Source: Paracidovorax anthurii (lineage in GTDB: Bacteria; Pseudomonadota; Gammaproteobacteria; Burkholderiales; Burkholderiaceae_C). Taken from it: DNA of 64,000 nt. This document shows positions 37,774-48,219 of the stretch, one piece after another. The translations under genes and the position numbers were made by a program. Position 1 is the stretch's first letter, and each line of letters begins with the position of its first letter. The DNA is taken from the NCBI RefSeq assembly GCF_003269065.1, contig NZ_QLTA01000012.1, positions 1-64,000 on the forward strand, read 5' to 3'. The notes beneath the pieces are model-generated. The model made no database searches. It worked only from the letters and a program-made list of their open reading frames with translations, and was not told the DNA's origin.

Positions 37774-38634
37774 ATGAACCCGCCCCTGCCCAGCCCGCAG
37801 CCCCCCGCGCCATGGAGGCTCTCCCAGGCCCTGGCCCACGCCCAGGCCCTGGGCCTCGCGCGCATCGATGCCCAGATGCTGCTGCTGCATGCGCTGGGCC
37901 GGCCCGACGCCGGCCGCGCCTGGCTGCTGGCGCACGACACCGACGCGCTGCCCGAGGGCGCGCGGGCGGCATTCGCCGCGCTCTGCGCGCGCCGCCGGGC
38001 CGGCGAGCCCGTGGCCTACCTCACGGGCCGCAAGGAGTTCCATGGGCTGGCGCTGCAGGTGGATGCCCGCGTGCTCGACCCGCGCCCCGACACCGAAACC
38101 CTGGTGGACTGGGCGCTGGAGGTGCTGCGGCCCGTGGCGGCGCCGCGCGTGGCCGACCTGGGCACGGGCAGCGGCGCCATCGCCCTGGCGCTGCAGCACG
38201 AACGGCCCGATGCCCAGGTGCTGGCGGTGGACGCAAGCGCCGACGCCCTCGCCGTGGCGCAGGCCAACGCACGGCGGCTGGAGTTGCCCGTGCGCTTCGC
38301 CCACGCGCATTGGCTGGACGGCATCGGCGGCCCGTTCGACGCCATCGTCTCCAATCCGCCCTACATCGCGGCGGGCGACCCCCATCTGGCGGCGCTGGCG
38401 CACGAACCCCTGCAGGCCCTGGCGAGCGGCCCGGACGGCCTGGACGACATCCGCACCATCGTGGTGCAGTCCCCCGCACGCCTGGTGCCGGGCGGCTGGC
38501 TGCTGCTGGAGCACGGCTGGGACCAGTCCGGTGCCGTCCAGGCGCTGCTGCGCGAAGCCGGCTTCACCGAGGTGTGCAGCCGCGCCGACCTCGCTGGGCA
38601 TGCCCGCTGCACCGGAGGGCGCCGGCCCTCGTGA
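37774..38634 (+). CDS. prmC: Peptide chain release factor N5-glutamine methyltransferase
   Basis: This 286-residue SAM-dependent methyltransferase modifies the GGQ glutamine of RF1 and RF2. It has the N-terminal helical domain ending in GEPVAYLTGRKEF, the SAM motif DLGTGSGAIALAL at 128-140 and the catalytic NPPY at 194-197. It directly follows prfA, its substrate gene. A 17-nt palindrome occupies the bases just upstream of the ATG and no clear ribosome-binding site is seen, so initiation may be weak or coupled. A slightly later start is possible because the first 12 residues are Pro-rich. Confidence 0.95.
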   Translation: MNPPLPSPQPPAPWRLSQALAHAQALGLARIDAQMLLLHALGRPDAGRAWLLAHDTDALPEGARAAFAALCARRRAGEPVAYLTGRKEFHGLALQVDARVLDPRPDTETLVDWALEVLRPVAAPRVADLGTGSGAIALALQHERPDAQVLAVDASADALAVAQANARRLELPVRFAHAHWLDGIGGPFDAIVSNPPYIAAGDPHLAALAHEPLQALASGPDGLDDIRTIVVQSPARLVPGGWLLLEHGWDQSGAVQALLREAGFTEVCSRADLAGHARCTGGRRPS

Positions 38635-38722
38635 TCCCCGCCGCACTGCCCGGCCCCGCCGACGGTGAAATAATCCCACCCATTGCCGCCCGCGCGCGGC
38701 GCCCTTCAGCCAGGAGCAACCC

Positions 38723-39055
38723 ATGAGCGACACCGCCCAGCAACGCATCGACACCCTCGTCAAATCCAACGAAATCCTGCTCTTCATGAAAGGCAGTGCG
38801 AGCTTTCCGATGTGCGGATTTTCGGGTCGTGCGATCCAGATCCTCAAGGCCTGCGGCGTGGACCCCAAGGCCCTCGCCACCGTGAACGTGCTGGACGACC
38901 CGGAGATCCGCCAGGGCATCAAGGAATACAGCAACTGGCCCACCATCCCGCAGCTCTACGTGAAGGGCGAGTTCATCGGCGGCTCCGACATCATGATGGA
39001 GATGTACGAATCGGGCGAGTTGCAGCAGGTGCTGGGCGGCGCGCCGGCCGCCTGA
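38723..39055 (+). CDS. grxD: Monothiol glutaredoxin, Grx4 family
   Basis: The 110-residue protein has the monothiol active site CGFS at residues 31-34 (FPMCGFSGRAIQIL), together with WPTIPQLYVKGEFIGGSDI for glutathione binding. Such glutaredoxins carry [2Fe-2S] clusters with glutathione and act in iron-sulfur trafficking. AGGAGCAACCC precedes the ATG. It follows prmC by 88 bases and may share its transcript. A hairpin lies after the stop. Confidence 0.96.
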   Translation: MSDTAQQRIDTLVKSNEILLFMKGSASFPMCGFSGRAIQILKACGVDPKALATVNVLDDPEIRQGIKEYSNWPTIPQLYVKGEFIGGSDIMMEMYESGELQQVLGGAPAA

Positions 39056-39086
39056 GCGGCACTTTTTTCGGCCTATTCCATGCACT

Positions 39087-39110
39087 GGAAGCCGCCCTCG
39101 GGCGGCTTCC
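39087..39110 (+). terminator. Hairpin after grxD, terminator-like
   Basis: GGAAGCCGCC at 39087-39096 and its exact complement at 39101-39110 form a 10-bp stem with a four-base loop. It lies 32 bases after the grxD stop. No T-run follows on the plus strand, so it is a weak or factor-dependent terminator. Confidence 0.5.
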
Positions 39111-39231
39111 ACGCTTGTGCTTCGCAAGAAAGCAACTGGCATCGGTTGACCGGGTTTTTCCGCCATTGGGCGCCGGCATGTTGTGTGCTTGAATGGATGC
39201 GTGCCCTTCCATTCACACCTAGGAGCGCGCC

Positions 39232-40242
39232 ATGACGACGACACACAGCCTTGTCCCGCAATCGCCTTCGTTGGGCCTGCCGGTGGCCCAGTTGCGCAAC
39301 GTGTTCCGCCCCGGCGACGTCGAGCGCAAGCTCGCCCGGCTTCAGGACGCCGGCAGCCAGCGCGAATACGAAACCCTGCGCGCGGTCTATGAACGGATGC
39401 TCGAACGGGGGCCCGAGCGCTTCCAGGTCAAGCCCTCGGGCGTGCCCGACATGTCGGGGCTCTACGACCAGCTGCCCAACTTCACCGACGTGCTCGACGA
39501 CGTGAAGCGCCACGTAGCCCTCGCGCAGGACAGCCGCGACGGCCTGGAGGTCACGCCCATGCTGCTGCTGGGCCCCCCCGGCATCGGCAAGACCCACTTC
39601 GCGCGCCAGCTCGCCGAACTGCTGGGCACCGGCATGAACCTCGTGCCCATGAGTTCGATGACGGCCGGCTGGCTGCTCTCGGGTTCGTCATCGCAATGGA
39701 AGGGCGCGCGCCCCGGCAAGGTCTTCGAGGCCCTGGTGGAAGGCGAATACGCCAACCCGGTCATCGTGGTGGACGAAATCGACAAGGCCGCCTCGGATGC
39801 GCAGTACGACCCGCTCGGCGCCCTCTACGGCCTGCTGGAGCACGACACCGCGCAGAGCTTCACCGACGAGTTCGCCGAGATCGCCATCGACGCCAGCCAG
39901 GTCATCTGGATCACCACCGCCAACGACGAGCGCGGCATCCCCGAGCCCATCCTGAACCGCATGAACGTCTTCGAGGTCCATGCCCCCTCCCCCGAGCAGG
40001 CCCGCACCATCGCGCGCAACCTCTACCAGGGCATCCGCTCCGGCCACGACTGGGGCCGCCGCCTCGACCCCGAGCCCCCGGCCGACGTGCTGGACGTGCT
40101 CGCGCAGATGCCCCCGCGCGAAATGCGCCGCGCCCTCATGACGGGCTTCGGCAACGCCCGGCTGCAGCACCGCTCCACCGTGGAGGTGGCCGACCTGCCG
40201 CGCAGCGCCTCGGCCAAGCCGCGCATCGGCTTCATGCAGTAA
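39232..40242 (+). CDS. Stand-alone Lon-like AAA+ ATPase
   Basis: The 336-residue protein has one AAA+ module: Walker A GPPGIGKT (114-121), Walker B VIVVDEID (177-184), and an Arg-bearing sensor region ILNRMNVFEV. The sequence SSSQWKGARPGKVFEAL between the Walker motifs resembles the corresponding loop of Lon protease. There is no Lon protease domain or N-terminal substrate domain, so it is probably a remodelling ATPase or chaperone rather than a protease. The first 100 residues are helical. It has its own gap upstream (176 bases) and is followed by a CorC-like gene on the same strand. No partner is evident. Confidence 0.8.
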   Translation: MTTTHSLVPQSPSLGLPVAQLRNVFRPGDVERKLARLQDAGSQREYETLRAVYERMLERGPERFQVKPSGVPDMSGLYDQLPNFTDVLDDVKRHVALAQDSRDGLEVTPMLLLGPPGIGKTHFARQLAELLGTGMNLVPMSSMTAGWLLSGSSSQWKGARPGKVFEALVEGEYANPVIVVDEIDKAASDAQYDPLGALYGLLEHDTAQSFTDEFAEIAIDASQVIWITTANDERGIPEPILNRMNVFEVHAPSPEQARTIARNLYQGIRSGHDWGRRLDPEPPADVLDVLAQMPPREMRRALMTGFGNARLQHRSTVEVADLPRSASAKPRIGFMQ

Positions 40243-40412
40243 GCGGGGCGGCATTCCGCCACCGGGAGCGCGCCCCACCCAGGCCGCGCTCCCGGTGCGC
40301 CTCCACAGCCCGCCCCGCCGGGCCCACGCGCATTCCATCCTGCGCAACCACCGTCATCCTGCCCGCTTACACTGCGTGGGCTGGCGCACGGCCTTTCCCA
40401 CACAACGACTCC

Positions 40413-41777
40413 ATGGCGGCGCCCGCCCGTCCCATGACCCTGTCGCAAAGCCTCTTCCTCATCGGCCTCCTCATCGTGGCCAGCGCCTTCTTCTCCGTCG
40501 CCGAAATCTCCCTGGCCGCATCGCGCCGGCTGCGCCTGCGCCAGCTCGCGGACGAGGGAGAAGCCCGGGCGGAGAGCGTCATGCGCATGCAGGAGCAGCC
40601 GGGCGAATACTTCACGGTCGTCCAGATCGGCCAGAACGCGGTGGCCATCCTGGGCGGCATCGTCGGCGAGGGCGCGCTGACGCCGCATTTCACGACCCTG
40701 CTCCAGCTCTGGCTCAGCGACGCGCGGGCCGAGACCTTCGGGTTTCTCGCCTCCTTCACGGTCGTCACCTCCCTCTTCATCCTGTTCGCCGACCTCTTTC
40801 CCAAGCGGCTGGGCATGGTGAACTCCGAGCGGCTGGCCGTGAGGGTCGCCCGCCCCATGGCCGTGCTCATGGCCCTGCTGCACCCGGTCGTCTGGCTCTA
40901 CAGCCGGGCCGCGGACCTGCTCTTTCGCCTGCTGGGCCTGTCCTCGCTGCGCGACGACCGCATCACCTCCGACGACATCCTGGCCATGATGGAAGCCGGC
41001 ACCCGGGCCGGCGTGCTGGCCGCGCGCGAACAGCAGGTGATCGAGAACGTGTTCGAGCTGGACTCCCGCCCCGTGAGCAGCGCCATGTCGCCGCGCGACC
41101 GCATCGCCTTCTTCCTGCGCGACGACCCCGACCACCTCATCCGCGCGCGCATCGCCGCCGAACCGTTCTCCACCTACCCCGTGTGCGACGGCGACATCGA
41201 CCACGTGGTCGGCTACGTGGACGCGAAGGACCTCTTCCAGCGCGTGCTCAACAACCAGCCCATCTCGCTCAAGGACGAAGGGCTGGTGCGCAAGGTCCTC
41301 ATCGTGCCCGACCGGCTCTCGCTGGCCGAGGTGCTGGACCAGTTCCGGCAGGTGCACGAAGACTTCGCCGTCATCGTCAACGAATACAGCCTCATCGTCG
41401 GCGTCGTCACCCTCAACGACGTGATGAGCACGGTGATGGGCGATCTCATCGGCCCCGACGACGAGGAGCAGATCGTGCGGCGCGACGAAAACTCCTGGCT
41501 CATCGACGGCGTGACGCCCGTGGGCGACGTGCTGCGCGCCCTCCACCTCGACGAACTGCCCCACGCGGGCGAGTACGAGACCCTGGCCGGCTTCCTCATG
41601 GTGATGCTGCGCCGCGTGCCCCGGCGCACCGACAGCGTGAACTGGGGTGGCTACAAATTCGAAGTGCTGGACGTGGACAGCTACCGCATCGACCAGATCA
41701 TGGTCTCGCGCCTGCAGGAAGGAAATCCGGGGGGCGGGGCCACGGGCACGCCCGCGCAAGCCTCCGCCGACACGTAG
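40413..41777 (+). CDS. CorC/HlyC-type membrane protein (DUF21, CBS pair)
   Basis: The 454-residue protein has an N-terminal DUF21 (CNNM) domain with about four membrane helices (LIGLLIVASAFFSVAEISLAA onward). A tandem CBS pair follows (about 200-330, including AMSPRDRIAFFL and HEDFAVIVNEYSLIVGVVTL), then a C-terminal CorC_HlyC domain (SWLIDGVTPVGDVLRAL). Family members affect magnesium or cobalt efflux and membrane integrity; the name hemolysin is historical. Two start codons fit: 40413 (used) and 40434. It is convergent with the lytic transglycosylase gene. Confidence 0.88.
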   Translation: MAAPARPMTLSQSLFLIGLLIVASAFFSVAEISLAASRRLRLRQLADEGEARAESVMRMQEQPGEYFTVVQIGQNAVAILGGIVGEGALTPHFTTLLQLWLSDARAETFGFLASFTVVTSLFILFADLFPKRLGMVNSERLAVRVARPMAVLMALLHPVVWLYSRAADLLFRLLGLSSLRDDRITSDDILAMMEAGTRAGVLAAREQQVIENVFELDSRPVSSAMSPRDRIAFFLRDDPDHLIRARIAAEPFSTYPVCDGDIDHVVGYVDAKDLFQRVLNNQPISLKDEGLVRKVLIVPDRLSLAEVLDQFRQVHEDFAVIVNEYSLIVGVVTLNDVMSTVMGDLIGPDDEEQIVRRDENSWLIDGVTPVGDVLRALHLDELPHAGEYETLAGFLMVMLRRVPRRTDSVNWGGYKFEVLDVDSYRIDQIMVSRLQEGNPGGGATGTPAQASADT

Positions 41778-41889
41778 TACGGACTCCCATCTGCTGGCAG
41801 GCTCGGAAACTTGCAGAGGACACGGCAGCCCCGGCGACAGGCAGCCGAGGGCAGAGACCGGCATCGGAGCGCAGCAACGCGCCCCGGCC

Positions 41890-42567
41890 TCAAGCCGAGG
41901 TGATGCGGTCTGGGAAGGCCCAGCTGCGCTGGGCCGAGAACACGGCGTCCGGATAGGGCGCGCGGCCACGGCTGCCGTTGTACCGCCCCAGCGCCATGAA
42001 CAGATCGCCCCGTTCCCGGTCCAGGTAGTGCCGCAGGATGACGCATCCGAAGCGCAGGTTCGTCTGCATGTGGAACAGCTTGCCCGGATCGCCGTCGCCG
42101 ATGACGCGCGTCCAGAACGGCATCACCTGCATGTAGCCGCGCGCGCCCACGCTGGACACGGCGTACTTGCGGAAAGCGCTCTCCACCTGCACCAGCCCCA
42201 TCACCAGCGAGACATCGAGGCCCGAGCGCTTGGACTCGTACCACACGGTCTGCAGAAAATCGCGCCGCACTTCCCAATCAGGCTTGCGCCGGCGCAGCCG
42301 GTCGCTCATGGTGCCCAGCCAGCGCAGGTAGTGGAGACGGGCTTCCGTGGTGGAGAAATCGGGCTCCGGTGGCGCCTGGTTGGCCACGGCGGAACTGAGC
42401 GCCGTGCGCACGGAATCCATCAAGGGCTCTTCCAGTTGCCCTCCCGCATGCGCGGTGCCGGGCGCACCCAGCCACCCGGTCAGCCCCGAAGAGACCCCCG
42501 CCAGCACATACGCCCGGCGCGAAACGCCTGAACCGTTCACGGCCACCTTGACCCCACCCGCGCTCAT
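41890..42567 (-). CDS. Lytic transglycosylase (SLT domain)
   Basis: This 225-residue protein has a Tat-like or Sec signal region ([14 protein letters not shown] near residues 16-30, cleavage near AHAGG). The SLT fold follows: catalytic Glu129 in [19 protein letters not shown], then [10 protein letters not shown] and ALGRYNGS. It should cleave murein strands with formation of 1,6-anhydro ends in the periplasm. Its start overlaps the proS stop as ATGA, so it is translationally coupled to prolyl-tRNA synthetase, an arrangement I take as operon convenience. The twin Arg before a moderately hydrophobic stretch makes Tat export possible but unproven. Confidence 0.9.
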   Translation of the reverse strand: MSAGGVKVAVNGSGVSRRAYVLAGVSSGLTGWLGAPGTAHAGGQLEEPLMDSVRTALSSAVANQAPPEPDFSTTEARLHYLRWLGTMSDRLRRRKPDWEVRRDFLQTVWYESKRSGLDVSLVMGLVQVESAFRKYAVSSVGARGYMQVMPFWTRVIGDGDPGKLFHMQTNLRFGCVILRHYLDRERGDLFMALGRYNGSRGRAPYPDAVFSAQRSWAFPDRITSA

Positions 42568-44309
42568 ACGACGATACGGCCCTTCAAGAACGCGAAGATC
42601 TCGGCCGAGGCCACCTTGGTGGCCGCCGCATCACGGCGGTGCTGGTACTCGACCTGCCCCTCCTTGAGCCCCCGGTCGGAGAGCACCACCCGGTGCGGAA
42701 CGCCGATGAGTTCCCAGTCCGCGAACATCGCGCCGGGGCGCTCGCCGCGATCGTCCAGGATCACATCCACCCCCGCCGCCAGCAGGTCGGCGTGCAGCGT
42801 TTCCGCCGCCACGCGCACCTCTTCGCTGCGGTCCATGCCGATCGGGCAGAGCACCACCGTGAACGGCGCGATCGCATCGGGCCAGATGATGCCGCGCTCA
42901 TCGTGGTTCTGCTCGATGGCTGCCGCCGGCAGGCGCGTGACGCCGATGCCGTAGCAGCCCATCTCGAAGAACGCGGGCTTGCCATCCTCGCCCAGGAAGG
43001 TGGCGCCCATCGCCTTGCTGTACTTGGTGCCCAGATAGAAAACATGGCCCACCTCGATCCCGCGCTCGATCGCCAGTTCGCCCTTGCCGTCGGGCGAACG
43101 ATCGCCGGCAACGACATTGCGCAGATCGGCCACCAGCGCCGGCTCGGGCAGGTCGCGGCCCCAGTTCACGCCGGTCATGTGGTGGTCCACCTCGTTGGCG
43201 CCGCAGATCCAGTCCGCCATCACCGCCACCTCGCGGTCCACCACCAGCCGGACCGGCTTGCGCAGGTTGAGCGGGCCGAGATAACCCGGCTTGCAGCCGA
43301 AATGGTCCTCGATCTCGCCCACCGTGGCGAAACGGAATCCCGCATCCAGACCGGGAACCTTGCCAGCCTTGATCTCGTTCATGTCATGGTCGCCGCGCAG
43401 CAGCAGGAGCCAGACCTGGCTCTTGACGATCTCGCCGGCGTCGTTGGTTTCGTCCGTCGCCAGCACGAGGGATTTCACCGTGGCCTGCAGCGGCACCGAC
43501 AGCAGCTCGGCCACGTCGGGGCAGGTGCTTTTCGCGGGCGTAGGGGTCTTGGCCAGCGGCTGCGATGCCGCGGGACGCGGCCCCGGGGGAGGCAAGGCTT
43601 CCGCCTTCTCGATGTTCGCCGCGTAGTCGCTTTGCGGGCAATAGACGATTGCATCCTCGCCCGTGGCCGCGATCACCTGGAATTCCTCGCTCAGATCCCC
43701 GCCGATCGCCCCGCTGTCCGCAGCCACGGCGCGGTAGGTCAAACCAAAACGATCGAAGATGCGGCGGTAGGCCTGCGCCATCACCTGGTAGCTGGCCTTG
43801 GCGGCCGCCGGGTCGCGGTCGAAGGAATATGCATCCTTCATGATGAACTCGCGGCCCCGCATCAGGCCGAAGCGGGGGCGGCGCTCGTCCCGGAACTTCG
43901 TCTGTATCTGGTAGAAATTCTTGGGCAACTGCTTGTAGCTGCGCAATTCCTGGCGGGCAATGTCCGTGACCACTTCTTCGCTGGTGGGCTGGACCACGAA
44001 GTCCCGCCCGTGGCGATCCCGGATGCGCAAAAGCTCAGGCCCCATCTTCTCGAACCGCCCCGTCTCCTGCCAGAACTCCGCCGGCTGCACGACCGGCATC
44101 GTCACTTCCACGGCGCCGGCGCGGTTCATTTCTTCGCGCACGATGGCTTCCACCTTGCGAATGACGCGCAGGCCCATCGGCATATAGTTGTAGATGCCGG
44201 CCCCCAGCTTCTTGATGAGTCCGGCCCGCGTCATGAGCTTGTGGCTCATCACTTCGGCATCCGCCGGGGCTTCCTTGAGGGTCGAAACGAAAAATTGGGA
44301 CGCTTTCAT
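42564..44309 (-). CDS. proS: Proline--tRNA ligase (bacterial type with editing domain)
   Basis: The 581-residue class II enzyme starts [20 protein letters not shown], as bacterial ProRS does. Motif 2 region [18 protein letters not shown] is present. The INS editing domain occupies about residues 230-400 and hydrolyses Ala-tRNA-Pro. Motif 3 with [12 protein letters not shown] and the anticodon-binding C-terminal domain are complete. The upstream in-frame residues ([10 protein letters not shown]) are not conserved, so I chose the ATG at 44309. It is divergent from rppH across 90 bases and coupled to the lytic transglycosylase downstream. Confidence 0.96.
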   Translation of the reverse strand: MKASQFFVSTLKEAPADAEVMSHKLMTRAGLIKKLGAGIYNYMPMGLRVIRKVEAIVREEMNRAGAVEVTMPVVQPAEFWQETGRFEKMGPELLRIRDRHGRDFVVQPTSEEVVTDIARQELRSYKQLPKNFYQIQTKFRDERRPRFGLMRGREFIMKDAYSFDRDPAAAKASYQVMAQAYRRIFDRFGLTYRAVAADSGAIGGDLSEEFQVIAATGEDAIVYCPQSDYAANIEKAEALPPPGPRPAASQPLAKTPTPAKSTCPDVAELLSVPLQATVKSLVLATDETNDAGEIVKSQVWLLLLRGDHDMNEIKAGKVPGLDAGFRFATVGEIEDHFGCKPGYLGPLNLRKPVRLVVDREVAVMADWICGANEVDHHMTGVNWGRDLPEPALVADLRNVVAGDRSPDGKGELAIERGIEVGHVFYLGTKYSKAMGATFLGEDGKPAFFEMGCYGIGVTRLPAAAIEQNHDERGIIWPDAIAPFTVVLCPIGMDRSEEVRVAAETLHADLLAAGVDVILDDRGERPGAMFADWELIGVPHRVVLSDRGLKEGQVEYQHRRDAAATKVASAEIFAFLKGRIVV

Positions 44310-44341
44310 TGAAGGGGGTCTCGCCATCCTGGGCAACACGC

Positions 44342-44369
44342 TTGCCGCGCATCAGGGCCCGTGCATAAT
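44342..44369 (+). promoter_or_regulatory. Candidate rppH promoter
   Basis: TTGCCG at 44342-44347 and CATAAT at 44364-44369 are separated by 16 bp and lie 31 bases before the rppH ATG. This is a reasonable sigma-70-type promoter in the divergent proS-rppH gap. Confidence 0.5.
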
Positions 44370-44399
44370 GGATACAGTTTAAAAAATTGGGGTTCGATT

Positions 44400-45092
44400 A
44401 TGCTTGACCGGGACGGCTTTCGGCCGAACGTCGGCATCATCCTGCTCAACCAGAAAAACCAGGTGTTCTGGGGCAAGCGGATCCGCACCCACAGCTGGCA
44501 GTTTCCGCAAGGCGGCATTGACCGGGGCGAAACCCCTGAACAGGCCATGTACCGCGAACTGCACGAGGAAGTGGGCCTGCAGCCGTGCCACGTCCGCGTG
44601 GTGGCCCGCACACGGGATTGGTTGCGCTATGAGGTGCCTGACCGGTATATCCGCCGCGATGCACGCGGTCACTACAAGGGCCAAAAACAGATCTGGTTCC
44701 TGCTCCAGTTGCTTGGGCACGATTGGGACCTGAACCTGCGAGCCACCAATCATCCCGAATTCGATGCATGGCGGTGGAACGACTATTGGGTGCCATTGGA
44801 TGTCGTGGTGGAGTTCAAGCGTGGCGTCTACGAGATGGCACTGACGGAGCTTGCTCGTTTTCTACCCCGCAACGAACAACGCAACCGCTATCTGCGCAGT
44901 GGCATGCGCCACCGGGAAGGTGGCGAAGGCAGTGCGCCATCCAGCGCACCGCAGCACCGCACTGCATCGCTTCTGGTGCATCCGGACATGGAGATGCCGC
45001 CCGGCGCCAGCTTCGATCCGGACCCCCGCACGGGAACGGCAACCATCTCGGTGACCATCGACACGGGCCTGCAGCCCAAACCCACCGCTTGA
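44400..45092 (+). CDS. rppH: RNA pyrophosphohydrolase (Nudix)
   Basis: The 230-residue enzyme removes pyrophosphate from the 5' end of mRNA, starting RNase E-dependent decay. [18 protein letters not shown] and [20 protein letters not shown] are diagnostic; the Nudix box spans about residues 38-60 and ends [33 protein letters not shown] and [19 protein letters not shown] complete the RppH pattern. The protein extends about 55 residues beyond the E. coli enzyme with a Pro/Ser/Thr-rich tail that is probably disordered. A candidate promoter lies upstream and a hairpin follows the stop. Confidence 0.95.
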   Translation: MLDRDGFRPNVGIILLNQKNQVFWGKRIRTHSWQFPQGGIDRGETPEQAMYRELHEEVGLQPCHVRVVARTRDWLRYEVPDRYIRRDARGHYKGQKQIWFLLQLLGHDWDLNLRATNHPEFDAWRWNDYWVPLDVVVEFKRGVYEMALTELARFLPRNEQRNRYLRSGMRHREGGEGSAPSSAPQHRTASLLVHPDMEMPPGASFDPDPRTGTATISVTIDTGLQPKPTA

Positions 45093-45093
45093 G

Positions 45094-45117
45094 GCCCATT
45101 TCCTTGAGGAAATGGGC
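45094..45117 (+). terminator. Hairpin after rppH, terminator-like
   Basis: GCCCATTTCC (45094-45103) and its complement (45108-45117) form a perfect 10-bp stem with a four-base loop directly after the rppH stop, in the convergent gap with proB. No clear T-run follows on either strand. Confidence 0.5.
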
Positions 45118-45163
45118 TGCACGCCGGTTCTGCATGATCAAACCACCGGGTTCCTTTGTGCCG

Positions 45164-46303
45164 TCAGACGCCTGACAGCACCATATTGTCCCGGTGCACC
45201 ATTTCAGGCTCGGCGGTGAAACCCAGCAGCCTCTCGAATTCGGCGGAAGGCTTGCGGCACAACAGTCGCGCCTCTGCGCTGGCGTAGTTGGCCAACCCCC
45301 TGGCGATCTCCACGCCAGCCATGTCGCGCACGGCGATCACATCGCCGCGCGAAAACTCGCCATCCACCGCCACCATGCCGATCGGCAACAGGCTCTTGCC
45401 ATCCTCGCGCAGCTTCGTCGCAGCGCCAACATCCACCGTCACGGCACCGCGCAACTGCAGATGGTCCGCCATCCATTGCTTGCGCGCCTGCTTCTTGGGG
45501 GTCTGCGCCACCAGCAATGTTCCGATGGCCTCACCCCGGGTGAGACGCAACAGCACGTCCGGCTCGCGCCCCCAGGCAATCACCGTCGATGCCCCCGAAC
45601 CGGCTGCACGCTTGGCAGCAATGATCTTGGTGATCATTCCTCCGCGACCAATGCTGGAGCCCACCCCTCCTGCCATGGCCTCTAATGCCACATCGCCGGC
45701 CGCCGCCTCATGCACGAATCTCGCCGAAGGGTCCTTTCGCGGGTCGGAGGTGTAGAGCCCCTTCTGGTCCGTCAGAATGACCAGAGCATCCGCCTCCACC
45801 AGATTCGCCACCAACGCCCCCAGGGTGTCGTTATCTCCGAACTTTATTTCATCGGTGACTACGGTGTCGTTCTCATTGATGACAGGCAGCACGCCCAATC
45901 GCAGCAAGGTCAGCAAGGTCGAGCGTGCATTCAAGTAACGCTCCCTGTCCGCAAGATCCGCATGTGTCAAAAGAACCTGCGCACTTCCAAGCCCTTGCTC
46001 GCGCAGCTTGGTTTCATACATTTGCGCGAGCCCCATTTGCCCCACGGCCGCCGCGGCCTGCAACTCATGGATCTCATGCGGGCGCACAGACCACCCCAAC
46101 CGCTTCATGCCTTCCGCGATGGCACCGCTGGAAACCATGATCACCTCCCTGCGGGTGCCCACCTCTCCCTGCACCAGAGCAGCCATCTGGCGACTCCACT
46201 CGCTGATGGCAGCCTCATCAAGCCCACGCCCCTCGTTCGTTACCAAGCTGGAGCCCACCTTGACAACGATGCGACGCGCCTCACGCAATATGCTGGAAAC
46301 CAT
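45164..46303 (-). CDS. proB: Glutamate 5-kinase
   Basis: The 379-residue enzyme phosphorylates glutamate in the first step of proline synthesis. The amino-acid-kinase domain has [23 protein letters not shown], the INENDTVV substrate segment and [13 protein letters not shown]. The [16 protein letters not shown] block is diagnostic. A C-terminal PUA domain follows (about 290-370, [19 protein letters not shown]). The ATG at 46303 has AGGA upstream; the earlier in-frame Met adds non-conserved Cys/Gly-rich residues. It follows obgE by 73 bases, as in many betaproteobacteria (rplU-rpmA-obgE-proB). Confidence 0.96.
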   Translation of the reverse strand: MVSSILREARRIVVKVGSSLVTNEGRGLDEAAISEWSRQMAALVQGEVGTRREVIMVSSGAIAEGMKRLGWSVRPHEIHELQAAAAVGQMGLAQMYETKLREQGLGSAQVLLTHADLADRERYLNARSTLLTLLRLGVLPVINENDTVVTDEIKFGDNDTLGALVANLVEADALVILTDQKGLYTSDPRKDPSARFVHEAAAGDVALEAMAGGVGSSIGRGGMITKIIAAKRAAGSGASTVIAWGREPDVLLRLTRGEAIGTLLVAQTPKKQARKQWMADHLQLRGAVTVDVGAATKLREDGKSLLPIGMVAVDGEFSRGDVIAVRDMAGVEIARGLANYASAEARLLCRKPSAEFERLLGFTAEPEMVHRDNMVLSGV

Positions 46304-46376
46304 GAATTCCTGTCTTTTCTGACCTTGAGCACCGCCACAGAGGCACATCACAGGCCATTCAAACGATCACGAGACC

Positions 46377-47450
46377 TCACTCCGAGGGCGACTCCCGCAA
46401 GAAGCGCGGATCCACCTCATGCACCGCCTGCTCTGCTTGCTGCAACCCTCGAACATGCTGGTAAATAGCCTGGATCAGCGGCTCGCACCCTTCGCGGGTG
46501 AGCGCAGAGATCTCGAACACCAGCCCTTTCCATTTGAGGCGCTTGACGAAGTCCTTGACCCGCGAAGCGCGCTCATCGGCCGGCACCATATCAAGTTTGT
46601 TGAGCACCAGCCACCGAGGCTTTTCGTAGAGTGCGGCATCGTACTTCTTGAGCTCTCCGACGATGGCCTTGGCCTGCGCGACCGGATCCACCGAATCGTC
46701 GAAAGGAGCAAGGTCCACGACATGAAGCAGCAAGCGCGTGCGCTGGAGGTGTCGCAGGAACTGGTGGCCCAATCCGGCGCCCTCCGACGCGCCCTCGATG
46801 AGACCCGGGATATCCGCCACCACGAAGCTCTGCTCCGGCCCCACCCGGACAACGCCAAGATTGGGATGCAGCGTGGTGAAAGGGTAATCAGCGATCTTGG
46901 GACGCGCATTCGAAACGGCCGCAATGAACGTGGATTTACCGGCATTGGGCATTCCCAGCAGACCCACATCCGCCAGCACTTTCAGTTCAAGCTTGAGATT
47001 TCGCCGCTCGCCAGGCCAGCCTGGTGTTTTCTGCCGCGGCGCCCGGTTGATCGCACTCTTGAAGCGCATGTTCCCGAACCCTCCATCCCCCCCCTTGGCA
47101 AGGGTGATGGTCTCACCGGGTTCAAGCAACTCAAACAGCACCTCTCCGGTATCAACATCCGAAATGATGGTGCCCACCGGCATCTTCAGGGTGATGTCAT
47201 CGCCAGCGGCGCCGAACATGTCCGACCCCATGCCATGCTCGCCACGCTTGGCCTCATGGCGACGCGAGTAACGGAAATCCACCAGCGTGTTGAGACTCGG
47301 ATCGCCCACGGCGAACACATGCCCACCTCGGCCACCATCCCCACCATTCGGCCCACCGAACTCCTTGTACTTTTCGTGCCGAAAAGACACACAGCCATTG
47401 CCACCATCACCGGCAGCAACGTCAATAAAGGCTTCGTCGACGAACTTCAT
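46377..47450 (-). CDS. obgE: GTPase ObgE/CgtA
   Basis: The 357-residue GTPase assists large ribosomal subunit assembly and stress responses. The glycine-rich Obg fold occupies about residues 1-159 ([27 protein letters not shown]). The G domain has G1 GMPNAGKST (166-174), switch [13 protein letters not shown]3 DIPGLIEGA and NKLD. The protein ends shortly after the G domain and lacks a long acidic or OCT tail. It is preceded by rplU-rpmA, whose terminator separates it from them, and followed by proB. Confidence 0.96.
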   Translation of the reverse strand: MKFVDEAFIDVAAGDGGNGCVSFRHEKYKEFGGPNGGDGGRGGHVFAVGDPSLNTLVDFRYSRRHEAKRGEHGMGSDMFGAAGDDITLKMPVGTIISDVDTGEVLFELLEPGETITLAKGGDGGFGNMRFKSAINRAPRQKTPGWPGERRNLKLELKVLADVGLLGMPNAGKSTFIAAVSNARPKIADYPFTTLHPNLGVVRVGPEQSFVVADIPGLIEGASEGAGLGHQFLRHLQRTRLLLHVVDLAPFDDSVDPVAQAKAIVGELKKYDAALYEKPRWLVLNKLDMVPADERASRVKDFVKRLKWKGLVFEISALTREGCEPLIQAIYQHVRGLQQAEQAVHEVDPRFLRESPSE

Positions 47451-47526
47451 GGAAGGAGTTTACAGAACGGCACCTCCATGATCCGTCCATGGGGCACTAG
47501 GTACATACACATGCGAGCATGCAGAC

Positions 47527-47560
47527 ATCAAAACGACAAAGCCCCGACGGATCGGGGCTT
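47527..47560 (-). terminator. Rho-independent terminator after rpmA
   Basis: AAGCCCCGA (47539-47547) and its complement (47552-47560) form a 9-bp stem with a four-base loop. On the minus strand it is followed by TTTGTCGTTTT with the first T's overlapping the stem end. It lies 30 bases after the rpmA stop and ends the rplU-rpmA transcript, with read-through possible into obgE. Confidence 0.8.
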
Positions 47561-47589
47561 CGGATCATCGAGATGATGAAGAGAGAGAA

Positions 47590-47847
47590 TCAGGCCGGCG
47601 TCACGTTGACCGTGTGCTTAGACATCGCACCTTTCGTGCCGAAAGACACGTGCCCATCGATGAGGGCAAACAGAGTGTGATCCTTGCCCACGCCCACGTT
47701 CGTCCCAGGATGGAATTTGGTGCCACGCTGGCGAACGATGATGGAACCCGCACTGATCAGTTCACCACCGAACGCCTTGACCCCCAGCATCTTGGGCTTG
47801 GAGTCGCGCCCGTTTCGCGTAGAGCCGCCGCCTTTTTTCTGTGCCAT
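47590..47847 (-). CDS. rpmA: 50S ribosomal protein L27
   Basis: The 85-residue protein starts [20 protein letters not shown], the canonical L27 N-terminus that reaches toward the peptidyl-transferase centre. [20 protein letters not shown] is diagnostic. It follows rplU by 12 bases on the same strand in the usual rplU-rpmA pair. Confidence 0.98.
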   Translation of the reverse strand: MAQKKGGGSTRNGRDSKPKMLGVKAFGGELISAGSIIVRQRGTKFHPGTNVGVGKDHTLFALIDGHVSFGTKGAMSKHTVNVTPA

Positions 47848-47859
47848 GGTGTCTGCTCC

Positions 47860-48171
47860 TTAAGCGGCGATAGCGCCAATCTGCAGTTCGGTGAACTGCT
47901 GGCGATGGCCCTGGCGTTTTTGATAGTGCTTGCGACGACGCATCTTGAAGATGCGCACTTTGTCGTGCTTGCCGTGAGCCACGACAGTGGCCTTCACGGT
48001 GGCGCCGGACACCAGGGGCGTGCCGACCTTGATCTCTGCGCCGTTGCCGACAGCGAGCACTTGGTCAATCACGATTTCCTGGCCTACGTCCGCAGCAATC
48101 TGTTCTACCTTAATTTTTTCGCCGGAAGCAACGCGATACTGCTTGCCACCGGTTTTTATGACCGCGTACAT
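47860..48171 (-). CDS. rplU: 50S ribosomal protein L21
   Basis: The 103-residue protein starts [20 protein letters not shown], the standard L21 N-terminus, and contains [16 protein letters not shown] for 23S rRNA binding. GAGG upstream of the ATG at 48171 supports this start; an earlier in-frame Met adds eleven non-conserved residues. It is divergent from ispB across 186 bases and transcribed with rpmA. Confidence 0.98.
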   Translation of the reverse strand: MYAVIKTGGKQYRVASGEKIKVEQIAADVGQEIVIDQVLAVGNGAEIKVGTPLVSGATVKATVVAHGKHDKVRIFKMRRRKHYQKRQGHRQQFTELQIGAIAA

Positions 48172-48219
48172 GTAAACCTCTATGAAGTATTCCGCAAAAG
48201 ACACTCTACGGAACCTTCG

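Noticed and set aside
40368-40373. TACACT as a -10 element for the CorC-like gene
   Set aside because: No -35 partner is visible, so the evidence is too weak for a feature.
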